A DNA stretch of 64,000 bases from JBJYIN01 sp046237015 (GTDB lineage: Bacteria > Pseudomonadota > Gammaproteobacteria > Enterobacterales > Enterobacteriaceae): assembly GCF_046237015.1 (NCBI RefSeq), contig NZ_JBJYIN010000006.1, forward strand, positions 124,001 to 188,000. The letters are read 5' to 3'. The notes beneath the pieces are model-generated. The model did no database searches. It was not told the origin of the DNA and saw nothing but the letters and a program-made list of their open reading frames with translations. The stretch's first letter is position 1, and every line of letters begins with the position of its first letter. Positions 7,161 through 15,376 of this stretch are shown here, in pieces. The translations under genes were made by a program, and so were the position numbers.

Positions 7161-8759
7161 ATGATAGGGCGCATAACAATACTATCTCGTTTATTTTTAT
7201 ATCGAATTCGGGCGTTCGGCGTGCTTTTGCTGTGTCTGGTGGCTCCCGGTATTCTGGCGGCAGAAGGAACGCTGAATTACGCCAGTACCAAGGATATCCG
7301 TGACATTAATCCTCATCTTTACAGCGGTGAGATGGCAGCACAAAACATGGTGTTCGAATCCCTGGTGGTGAATACCGATCGCGGCGTACAACCCTGGCTG
7401 GCATCGCGTTGGAGCATTTCGCCTGATGGCAAACGCTACACGTTCTTTTTGCGTCAGGACGTAACATTCAGCGATGGCGAAAAGTTTAATGCGTCGGCAG
7501 TGAAGCTGAATATGGATGCGGTGCTGGCAAACTATCAACGGCATGCCTGGCTTGAACTGGTTAGACAAATTGATCGCGTTGATGTGATCGATGAATACAC
7601 CGTGGCGATCCAGTTAAAAAATCCTTATTACCCTACGCTGGTTGAACTCGGGTTAACCCGTCCCTTCCGCTTTATTTCTCCTCGTGATTTTATTCAGGGA
7701 CAAACCAAAGACGGTGTCAGTGCCTATTCCGGCACCGGGCCGTGGTTGCTGCATGATCATGTGAAAAACCAGTACGCGGTATTTGATGCTAATCCGAACT
7801 ATTGGGGAACCCCTCCCGTGTTACAACGGGTTGTCTGGAAGGTGATTCCCGATCGGCAAAGTATGCTATTAGCCTTGGAAAAAGGTGATATTCAGCTTAT
7901 TTTCGGTGCAGATGGCGACATGTTTGATAGTGACAGTTTTATGGCGTTGCAGGCCAGCGGGAGGTTTGGTTCGGCGGTTAGCGAACCGATCGGATCGCGA
8001 GCGCTGGTATTGAACAGTAGCCGACCCGTTACATCTGAACGTCAGGTTCGTTTGGCATTGCAGTACGCTGTTGATAAGCAGGCGATCGCTGAAGGTGTGA
8101 TGTCGGGGAGCGAAAGTGTGGCGGACACACTGCTGGCGCGTAACGTCCCTTATGCGGATATCGCTGACCTGCCAATCTATCACTATGACATAGCAAAAGC
8201 CCGAACGCTGTTGGATGAAGCCGGGTGGTTGTTGCCTGCGGGGAAATCCGTGCGTGAAAAACAGGGCTTGCCGATGCGGTTGGTATTCTCTTACAACAGT
8301 AATAACGCCGGTGAGCGACAAATTGCCGAAGTGGTACAAAGCGATTTCCGTCAGGTCGGCGTGGATGTTGAGCTGATAGGAGAAGAGAAGCAAGCGTATC
8401 TCGATCGGCAGCGATCTGGGGACTTTGATCTGCAATATTCGCTTTCCTGGGGAAAACCTTACGATCCACAGTCGTATGTTTCCTCTTTCCGTATCCCGGC
8501 CCACGCCGATTATCAGGGACAAAAAGGGCTGCCAAATAAAGCTGAACTGGACGCGCTGATCGGTCGTGTATTGATTGCTCATGATGAGTCGCAGCGTCAG
8601 GCGTTGTATCGGCAGATACTGATGACGCTGGCGCAGGAAGGTGTGTATATCCCACTGACGTATTCCCGCACTAAAGCGGTATTCAGTAAGCGATTACATG
8701 GGGTGACGTTTAATCCTTCTCAGTACGAAATTGCGTTTGAAAAGATGTCGTTGCATTAA
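7161..8759 (+). CDS. nikA: Nickel ABC transporter periplasmic binding protein
   Basis: 532 residues, an SBP_bac_5 (peptide/nickel) periplasmic binding protein. A signal peptide covers about the first 33 residues (hydrophobic FGVLLLCLVAPGI, cleavage after ILAAE). It follows E. coli NikA throughout: NPHLYSGEMAAQNMVFESLV, the strongly conserved RHAWLELVRQI, PYYPTLVELGLTRPFRF, and FRIPAHADYQGQKG, which holds the histidine equivalent to the metal-contacting one in NikA. NikA binds nickel chelated by small organic ligands, so a chelator-type substrate is likely. Start ATG with AGGGATC upstream. Second gene of the NikR-controlled operon. Confidence 0.9.
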   Translation: MIGRITILSRLFLYRIRAFGVLLLCLVAPGILAAEGTLNYASTKDIRDINPHLYSGEMAAQNMVFESLVVNTDRGVQPWLASRWSISPDGKRYTFFLRQDVTFSDGEKFNASAVKLNMDAVLANYQRHAWLELVRQIDRVDVIDEYTVAIQLKNPYYPTLVELGLTRPFRFISPRDFIQGQTKDGVSAYSGTGPWLLHDHVKNQYAVFDANPNYWGTPPVLQRVVWKVIPDRQSMLLALEKGDIQLIFGADGDMFDSDSFMALQASGRFGSAVSEPIGSRALVLNSSRPVTSERQVRLALQYAVDKQAIAEGVMSGSESVADTLLARNVPYADIADLPIYHYDIAKARTLLDEAGWLLPAGKSVREKQGLPMRLVFSYNSNNAGERQIAEVVQSDFRQVGVDVELIGEEKQAYLDRQRSGDFDLQYSLSWGKPYDPQSYVSSFRIPAHADYQGQKGLPNKAELDALIGRVLIAHDESQRQALYRQILMTLAQEGVYIPLTYSRTKAVFSKRLHGVTFNPSQYEIAFEKMSLH

Positions 8760-8774
8760 GCCCCGGAGACGACG

Positions 8775-9713
8775 ATGACACGCTATATTCTTCGTCGCTT
8801 GTTGATGATGATCCCGCTGATTCTGGCGATCTCCTGGATCGCCTTTGCGCTCATCCAACTTTCTCCCTCCGATCCCGCAGAGGTTGCACTGCGCGTCAAT
8901 ATGATCGTGCCAACCGATGAGGCCATCGCGGCCATGCGGCATGAGTTAGGACTGGAACGGCCATTCTGGCAGCAGTATTTCATTTGGCTGGAACGTTGTG
9001 TCCATCTGGATTTTGGTACGTCCTTTGTGACGCGCGCCAGCGTGTGGGTGGAAATGAAGCAGGCGCTGCCTGTGACGCTGTGGCTGGCGGGCAGTGCGCT
9101 GGGGATGATCTTGCTGTTTTCGCTATCGCTCGCGATGCTCTGCGTGATGACGAAAGAGACGTGGTTGGACAAACTACTGCGTGTGCTGCTATTCCTGTTT
9201 ACCTCCATGCCGAATTACTGGGCAGGGTTGCTACTGATCTGGTTGGTCGCGGTGAAATTGAACTGGCTACCGATAGGAGGCGTTGAGTCATCTGGCGCGG
9301 TTATCCTGCCAGCGCTGACGTTATCGCTGGGTTATATCGGTACTTACGTTCGGCTGTTGCGTAATAATATGTTGGCGCAACTGAGTCTGCCCTATGTGGA
9401 ATATGCTCGCGTCAGAGGGTTGAGCGAACGGCGTATTCTATGGCGGCATGTGCTGATCAACGCCATGTATTCTCCGCTGGTTGCGCTGGGGATGAGCATT
9501 CCAAAGCTCATCGCGGGCACGTTAATCATTGAAAACATCTTTTCTTGGCCCGGCCTGGGACGGCTGTGCGTGACGGCTATTTTCAACCGCGACTATCCGG
9601 TGATTCAGGCGTATGTGTTGCTCATGGCCTTACTGTTTGTGGTGGCTAATTTCATTATCGATTTGCTACAGATGTGGCTCGATCCGCGCTTGCGTGATGG
9701 TGTGGCGCAATGA
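8775..9713 (+). CDS. nikB: Nickel ABC transporter permease NikB
   Basis: 312 residues with about six transmembrane segments, of the DppB/NikB inner-membrane permease family. The N-terminal RYILRRLLMMIPLILAISWI and the LGLERPFWQQYFIWL motif are typical. The EAA loop that docks onto the ATPase is seen as EYARVRGLSERRILWRHVL. It starts 15 bp after nikA and its stop overlaps the nikC start by 4 bp, indicating translational coupling. The name follows its association with nikA and nikR; on sequence alone it could be a dipeptide permease. Confidence 0.88.
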   Translation: MTRYILRRLLMMIPLILAISWIAFALIQLSPSDPAEVALRVNMIVPTDEAIAAMRHELGLERPFWQQYFIWLERCVHLDFGTSFVTRASVWVEMKQALPVTLWLAGSALGMILLFSLSLAMLCVMTKETWLDKLLRVLLFLFTSMPNYWAGLLLIWLVAVKLNWLPIGGVESSGAVILPALTLSLGYIGTYVRLLRNNMLAQLSLPYVEYARVRGLSERRILWRHVLINAMYSPLVALGMSIPKLIAGTLIIENIFSWPGLGRLCVTAIFNRDYPVIQAYVLLMALLFVVANFIIDLLQMWLDPRLRDGVAQ

Positions 9714-10558
9714 TCCGTCGTTTTTGGCTACGGTTATCGCAGGATCGCGTGGCGCTACTGTGCTTGTGTGCGGTGGTGGTCATTTTAGGTGCGGGGGTGT
9801 TAGCGCCGTGGTTGGCCCCGAACGATCCGCTGCTGGTATCGTGGCGGGATAAATACCACCCCATAAGTGGTCATTTTCCTCTCGGCGCCGATCATCTTGG
9901 ACGTTGCGTGCTTTCTCGCTTACTTTTCGGTATTCGCACGACGGTATTTGTCTCATTAGCGGCAATGGTGGCTACACTGACGTTGGGCATGCTGATTGGT
10001 GTTTTGGCTGGCTACTTTCGTGGACGAGTCGACAGTGTATTGATGCGCTTTTCAGACGTGATGCTTTCTTTTCCCGGTGAAGTGATGATCTTTGCGCTCG
10101 TCGGTATTCTGGGACCAGGATTAACGAATATTGTGCTGGCGATTTTGTTAGTGAAATGGGCATGGTATGCCCGAATGATCCGCGGCATTGTCATGCAGTA
10201 CAGTGATAAACACTATATTCACTATGCCAGACTGATTGGCTGTCCTTCTCATCACATTATCATGCGCCATGTTCTTCCGGTGACGTTCGCTGAAATTGTG
10301 GTGCTGGCGACAACCGATAGCGGTGCCGTCATTTTGCTGCTTTCGGCACTTTCTTTCCTCGGTTTAGGTGTACAACCCCCAACCCCGGAATGGGGCGCAA
10401 TGCTGGGCGAGGCCAAAAACGTCATGCTTACCCATCCGGAACAGATGCTACCTGCTGGCATTGCTATCGTGGTGATGGTGGCCTCGTTTAATTATCTGGG
10501 TGATTTTCTGCGTGATGTATTGGATGTGCAGAACATCGGGGACGCGTCGCAACCCTAG
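9710..10558 (+). CDS. nikC: Nickel ABC transporter permease NikC
   Basis: 282 residues, partner permease of the DppC/NikC family. It has an N-terminal transmembrane helix, the periplasmic HFPLGADHLGRCVLSRLLFG motif characteristic of this subfamily, and an EAA loop (HYARLIGCPSHHIIMRHVL). It overlaps nikB by 4 bp (ATGA). In E. coli nikD and nikE, the two ATPases, follow directly; here the next gene is on the other strand and shares the stop tetranucleotide CTAG (10555-10558), so the operon ends without its ATPases. They must be supplied from elsewhere if the system works. Confidence 0.88.
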   Translation: MIRRFWLRLSQDRVALLCLCAVVVILGAGVLAPWLAPNDPLLVSWRDKYHPISGHFPLGADHLGRCVLSRLLFGIRTTVFVSLAAMVATLTLGMLIGVLAGYFRGRVDSVLMRFSDVMLSFPGEVMIFALVGILGPGLTNIVLAILLVKWAWYARMIRGIVMQYSDKHYIHYARLIGCPSHHIIMRHVLPVTFAEIVVLATTDSGAVILLLSALSFLGLGVQPPTPEWGAMLGEAKNVMLTHPEQMLPAGIAIVVMVASFNYLGDFLRDVLDVQNIGDASQP

Positions 10559-12273
10559 GCAGCCTCTTCAATATCCGCTATCGCCTTGCGGGGAGAAATC
10601 AACGGAACGCGTACTTCTACACGCGTGAATTTATCTGATTCGCAGACCACGGTGATGCCATAACGGTTGCCGTAGCGCGCCTTAATCCGGCGATCGACCA
10701 GATTCATCCCCAACCCATCCCCGCCGCTGTGTGGTTGATACATACCCGCATTGTCCTCTACGGTGAGTTCCAGCGTATTGGCGTGCATACGTCCGCTGAT
10801 ATGGATATAGCCACTCTCAATCATCTGGGAAACGCCGTGCTTAATCGCGTTTTCAACGATGGGTTGCAGAGAAAATGCGGGCAACCGTGCTTCCAGCAAC
10901 TCATCCGGCAAGGAGATTTCTACCGTGAGGTGATCGGCAAAGCGTGCCTTCTCGATTTCCAGATAAGCATTCACGTGCTCAATCTCATCGTTAAGCGACA
11001 CTTCATCGTTACTGCGTTTAAGGTTTTTACGAAAAAAAGTCGACAGAGATAACACCAACTGGCGTGCATGATCAGGATTACGTCGAATAACCGCCGATAA
11101 TGTGTTCAGGGCATTAAACAGAAAATGCGGGTTAACCTGCGCATGGAGTAGCTTGATTTCTGATTGCACCAAGAGCTGTTTTTGCTGTTCGAAGCGCCCG
11201 GCCAGAATCTGTGCAGACAACAGGTGCGCGATACCTTCCCCTAGCGTGCGATTGATGCTGGAAAAGAGTTTGTTCTTGGGTTCATACAGCTTGATGGTGC
11301 CGATGACGCGTTGTTCCTCACCGCGCAGTGGGATAACCAGTGTCGATCCCAGCTTGCAACTGGAGGAGATCGAGCAAGTATAAGAGACTTCGTTGCCATC
11401 GGCGTAGACCACCTGATTGTTATCAATGGCGCGTCGGGTGTGCGATGAGGTAATGGGAGAGTCGACCTTATGATGATCGTCGCCCAGCCCAATGAAGGCG
11501 AGTAATTTGTCGCGGTCAGTAATGGCGACGGCTCCCACGCCGAGTTCTTCGTAGAGAATACGCGCCACGCGCATGCTGTTCTGCTGATTGAACCCCTGGC
11601 GTAACGCCCCTTCGGCGCGAGCGGCAATCTGCAACGCTTTGGCGGAAAATGCGGACGTGTATTTCTCGAAAATTGCCCGCCTGTCGAGCAGGATACGCAT
11701 AAACATCGCGGAACCGATAGAGTTCGTGATCATCATTGGCAAGGCGATATCCGTCACCAGTTCTGCGGCGCTGTCAAAGGGACGAGCGACCAGCAGGATG
11801 ATGGCCATTTGCAGGATTTCCGCCACCAGTGCAGTTAACCCCACCACTAACGGCTGGAACAGTAAATCGATACGATTACGGCGCGCCAGATAGCGATGTA
11901 ACAGACCGCCGATTAACCCTTCGGCGATGGTCGATAGCATACAGGCTAATGCGGTCATTCCGCCCATGGAATAGCGGTGTAATCCCCCGGTGAGCCCAAC
12001 CAAAAATCCCACGGAAGGGCCGCCGAGCATCCCGCCTAATACAGCACCTGTTGCACGCGTATTGGCAATAGAATCATCAATATGTAAGCCAAAATAGGTT
12101 CCCATAATACAGAACATGGAGAAAACCAGATAACACACGAGCTTGTGAGGTAAACGGATTGTGACCTGCATCAGTGGGATGAACAGCGGTGTTTTGCTCA
12201 GCAGATAGGCAATAACCAGATAGACGCACATCTGCTGCAACAATGAAAGAATGAGATCGACCTGACTAACCAT
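10555..12273 (-). CDS. btsS: Pyruvate-sensing histidine kinase BtsS (YehU)
   Basis: 572 residues, LytS-type sensor kinase of the inner membrane. The N-terminal 200 residues form a 5TM Lyt domain (LPHKLVCYLVFSMFCIMGTY, GGPSVGFLVGLTGGLHRYSM), then a GAF domain (about 220-360), then a HisKA_7TM-type kinase with phosphoacceptor His in AQVNPHFLFNALNT and an ATPase domain (LQPIVENAIKHG, DGLGMNLVDRRI). It matches E. coli BtsS closely and YpdA much less. BtsS responds to extracellular pyruvate and phosphorylates BtsR, which activates the BtsT transporter. In E. coli btsR follows in the same operon; here the downstream gene is the convergent nikC, so the response regulator is not local. The start follows no strong ribosome-binding site. 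Confidence 0.92.
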   Translation of the reverse strand: MVSQVDLILSLLQQMCVYLVIAYLLSKTPLFIPLMQVTIRLPHKLVCYLVFSMFCIMGTYFGLHIDDSIANTRATGAVLGGMLGGPSVGFLVGLTGGLHRYSMGGMTALACMLSTIAEGLIGGLLHRYLARRNRIDLLFQPLVVGLTALVAEILQMAIILLVARPFDSAAELVTDIALPMMITNSIGSAMFMRILLDRRAIFEKYTSAFSAKALQIAARAEGALRQGFNQQNSMRVARILYEELGVGAVAITDRDKLLAFIGLGDDHHKVDSPITSSHTRRAIDNNQVVYADGNEVSYTCSISSSCKLGSTLVIPLRGEEQRVIGTIKLYEPKNKLFSSINRTLGEGIAHLLSAQILAGRFEQQKQLLVQSEIKLLHAQVNPHFLFNALNTLSAVIRRNPDHARQLVLSLSTFFRKNLKRSNDEVSLNDEIEHVNAYLEIEKARFADHLTVEISLPDELLEARLPAFSLQPIVENAIKHGVSQMIESGYIHISGRMHANTLELTVEDNAGMYQPHSGGDGLGMNLVDRRIKARYGNRYGITVVCESDKFTRVEVRVPLISPRKAIADIEEAA

Positions 12274-12415
12274 AGATAAAGGTGTCCTACTGCTACTGCC
12301 TGAACATACTGTGCTTTAAACGCGCAATGCTTTAAACGAGCAATTGTAGCGCGTTCTCTGACGTCACGATATGCGCGGTGGTGAACGGTGAGCCATGCTT
12401 GCCGTAAAATGCAGG

Positions 12416-12841
12416 CTATTCGGCATATTGTGGCCAATTAAACTTGTAATTTAATGGCGGTAATTCTTTATGTTGAATAAGGTAAGTTTGTAATATTTTT
12501 CCTTCAATCGCATAGGCTTCTTCTTTTGTTTGCGTGGGATGCCAGCGAATGAAAAGCGTGTCCAATGGAAAATGTTTTTCAAATTCATATTGTTTATAAC
12601 GCCATCCTGCCATATGTCCACGAGGACGACGTCCGTTAGCGCATGCGATGAAAGATTTTATCCTTCCGCAAAGATTTTTTGACTCACCGATATCCAGGAT
12701 ACCTTCGGTATCGATTCCCACTGCTCGGTGTATCGCGATTCGGGTGGCGATGATGTAAGCGCCGCAGCCTACGGGGACCTCAAGTGGGCAAGGGCTCAAT
12801 TTTTGCCACTCACTCCACTCATTCCAGTTAGCTAGCTCCAT
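12416..12841 (-). CDS. Small GIY-YIG-like nuclease-domain protein
   Basis: 141 residues, not assigned to a named gene. The pattern fits a degenerate GIY-YIG fold: CGAYIIAT as the first strand, GILDIGESKNLCGRIKSF as the YIG strand and following arginine helix, EEAYAIEGKILQTYL carrying a candidate catalytic glutamate, and ELPPLNYK at the end. The usual GIY and YIG triplets are replaced by GAY and DIG. Start ATG with ACAGGGAT upstream on the minus strand. It stands alone between btsS and glgB. It may be a DNA-processing or defence-related nuclease, but the role is unknown. Confidence 0.6.
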   Translation of the reverse strand: MELANWNEWSEWQKLSPCPLEVPVGCGAYIIATRIAIHRAVGIDTEGILDIGESKNLCGRIKSFIACANGRRPRGHMAGWRYKQYEFEKHFPLDTLFIRWHPTQTKEEAYAIEGKILQTYLIQHKELPPLNYKFNWPQYAE

Positions 12842-13198
12842 TTTGATATCCCTGTCTTTTGTGTTGACTGTTGACGCAATAACACGGCTTTTTAAGCAAA
12901 AGATGCTAAAAATAATCAGTCATAATTTATTCATATAAATATAAACAGAAAAATTTAAGCATATCCCAGTTATTTCGAATTTCTTTGACTAAGCTAATTT
13001 ATACCTCCTTCGTTAGCAAACTCTTTCATAGTATTAGATATTTTTGTGATTTTGGGTCATTCGTTAGCAGGCTAGTAACTGATTGGTTTTATTGTGATTT
13101 GTGCTAAGACTTGGCGAGACGAAATATAAGCATAGTGCAATGAACTATTTGTGTAACTTGTTTATTTAATTCAAATGGTTAATCAGAGGATAGATACC
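12842..13198 (+). other. Long AT-rich leader/promoter region of the glycogen operon
   Basis: 357 bp without a gene, clearly AT-rich compared with the flanking genes. It must hold the glgB promoter and leader. I see no convincing operator. The ribosome-binding site AGAGGA ends 8 bp before the glgB ATG and contains a GGA trinucleotide of the kind CsrA uses, but one motif is not evidence of CsrA control. Confidence 0.4.
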
Positions 13199-15376
13199 AT
13201 GTCAGCGTTTTCTGATGCGATTAATGCACTTATTGCCGGACATTATGCCGACCCTTTTTCTCTGCTGGGAATGCATCAAACCGATAACGGGTTAGAAGTC
13301 AGGGCATTATTACCCGATGCTCAGGAAGTATGGGTTGTTGACGCGTCTAACGGGAAAAAAGTTGTTGAATTAGAGAAAATAGATGCCCGTGGTTTTTTTT
13401 GTCGTGTACTGCCGCGCAGAAAAAATCGGTTTCATTACCAACTGTCTGTCACCTGGCAAAACGACGTTTGTTTGGTTGAAGATCCTTACCGTTTCGGCCC
13501 GTTATTACAGGATTTGGATATCTGGTTACTGGCCGAAGGCACGCATTTACGTCCCTACGAACGCTTAGGTGCGCATCTGACAACGCTGGATGGCGTTGCG
13601 GGTACACGTTTTGCCGTGTGGGCACCGAATGCTCGGCGGGTATCCGTGGTTGGTCCGTTCAACTTCTGGGATGGTCGCCGTCACCCGATGCGTTTAAGAA
13701 AAGAGAACGGTATCTGGGAACTGTTTTTACCGGCAGTTGCTCAAGGACAACTGTATAAGTACGAAATCGTCGATTGTCATGGCAATGTCCGCCTGAAGGC
13801 GGATCCTTACGCTTTTGAAGCACAAATGCGTCCAGATAATGCCTCTCTGATCACGCCGTTGCCGGAGAAGGTGCCGGTGAGTGAGGCGAGACGGCAGGCT
13901 AATGGGTTGCAATCGCCTATCTCAATTTATGAAGTGCACCTCGGTTCCTGGCGACGTCATACGGATAACAACTTTTGGCTCAGTTATCAGGATCTGGCAA
14001 CGCAACTGATAGCCTATGTTAAAGACATGGGTTTCACCCATATCGAACTCATGCCGATTAACGAGCATCCCTTTGACGGTAGCTGGGGATATCAGCCCCT
14101 TGGGCTTTATGCGCCGACACGTCGGTTCGGCACGCCGCAGGCATTCAGACAATTTATTGATGCGTTTCACGACGCGGGTATCAACGTCCTGTTGGACTGG
14201 GTGCCGGGGCATTTCCCCGGTGATGAACATGGTCTGGCGCAGTTTGATGGTACGGCGCTGTATGAGTATGCCGATCCCCGCGAAGGTTATCATCAGGACT
14301 GGAATACCCTGATTTACAACTATGGGCGTCATGAAGTGCGTAACTATCTGGCCGGCAACGCCCTGTTCTGGATGGAGTACTATGGGATTGACGGTATGCG
14401 GGTCGATGCCGTCGCGTCGATGATTTATCGTGATTACAGCCGTAAAGCGGGAGAGTGGGTACCGAACCATTATGGTGGTAAAGAGAATCTCGAAGCCATC
14501 GCATTCCTGCGCTATACCAACCAGATGCTCGGCCAGGCTTACTCCAGTGCGGTGACCATTGCCGAAGAATCGACGGATTATCCCGGCGTCACGATGCCAC
14601 CGGACTGCAATGGTCTGGGGTTCCATTACAAGTGGAATATGGGCTGGATGCATGACACGTTGTCTTATATGCAGCTTGATCCGGTTCATCGCAAATACCA
14701 CCACGATAAGCTGACGTTCGGCATGTTGTATGCCTATAGCGAAAATTTTGTCCTGCCGATCTCTCATGATGAAGTCGTGCATGGTAAACGCTCTCTGCTT
14801 GACCGTATGCCCGGCGATGTCTGGCAGAAATTCGCTAACTTACGTGCCTATTACGGTTTTATGTGGGCTTATCCCGGCAAAAAGCTGCTGTTTATGGGCT
14901 GTGAGTTCGCGCAGGGCCGCGAATGGAATTATGACGCCAGTCTCGATTGGCATTTGCTTGATGAACCAGAAGGTTGGCATCGTGGTGTTCAGCAATTGGT
15001 GCGCGATCTTAATCATTGTTATCGCCAGCATGCGCCGCTGTATCAGCTGGATTTTCAGCCTCAGGGATTTGAATGGTTGGTTGTGGACGATCGGGAAAAT
15101 TCCGTTTTTGCTTTTGTACGGCGCGACGAGCAGGGCAATGAAATCCTGATTGTCAGTAATTTTACGCCAGTCCCTCGTTATGGATACCGCATAGGTATTA
15201 ACCAGCCCGGACGCTGGCGAGAAATCATTAACACCGATTCAGGCTACTATCACGGTAGCAACTTGGGTAACGAAGGGGCGATTGAGAGCGAAACGATAGC
15301 TAGCCATCAACGCCCGCAGTCACTGGTGTTGACGATTCCTCCTCTGGCCACGCTTTATCTGGTGAAGGAGGCGTAA
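13199..15376 (+). CDS. glgB: 1,4-alpha-glucan branching enzyme
   Basis: 725 residues (E. coli 728). It makes the alpha-1,6 branches of glycogen. Order: an N1 carbohydrate-binding segment, CBM48 (about 115-215), GH13 catalytic barrel, all-beta C-domain. Catalytic residues are visible: nucleophile Asp in GMRVDAVASM, acid/base Glu in TIAEESTDYPG, and transition-state Asp in PISHDEVVHGK. The frame extends to an ATG at 13175, but the ATG at 13199 has AGAGGA 8 bp upstream and matches the family N-terminus (DAINALIAGHYADPFSLLGMH). First gene of glgBXCAP; its stop codon is immediately followed by the glgX ATG. Confidence 0.97.
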   Translation: MSAFSDAINALIAGHYADPFSLLGMHQTDNGLEVRALLPDAQEVWVVDASNGKKVVELEKIDARGFFCRVLPRRKNRFHYQLSVTWQNDVCLVEDPYRFGPLLQDLDIWLLAEGTHLRPYERLGAHLTTLDGVAGTRFAVWAPNARRVSVVGPFNFWDGRRHPMRLRKENGIWELFLPAVAQGQLYKYEIVDCHGNVRLKADPYAFEAQMRPDNASLITPLPEKVPVSEARRQANGLQSPISIYEVHLGSWRRHTDNNFWLSYQDLATQLIAYVKDMGFTHIELMPINEHPFDGSWGYQPLGLYAPTRRFGTPQAFRQFIDAFHDAGINVLLDWVPGHFPGDEHGLAQFDGTALYEYADPREGYHQDWNTLIYNYGRHEVRNYLAGNALFWMEYYGIDGMRVDAVASMIYRDYSRKAGEWVPNHYGGKENLEAIAFLRYTNQMLGQAYSSAVTIAEESTDYPGVTMPPDCNGLGFHYKWNMGWMHDTLSYMQLDPVHRKYHHDKLTFGMLYAYSENFVLPISHDEVVHGKRSLLDRMPGDVWQKFANLRAYYGFMWAYPGKKLLFMGCEFAQGREWNYDASLDWHLLDEPEGWHRGVQQLVRDLNHCYRQHAPLYQLDFQPQGFEWLVVDDRENSVFAFVRRDEQGNEILIVSNFTPVPRYGYRIGINQPGRWREIINTDSGYYHGSNLGNEGAIESETIASHQRPQSLVLTIPPLATLYLVKEA

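Noticed and set aside
13922..14782. 286-codon frame antisense to glgB
   Set aside because: It mirrors the codon bias of glgB on the other strand, has no initiation signals and no recognisable domain. Similar long antisense frames over asd (4640-5275), nikA (7869-8582) and the 51142-51846 region are rejected for the same reason.
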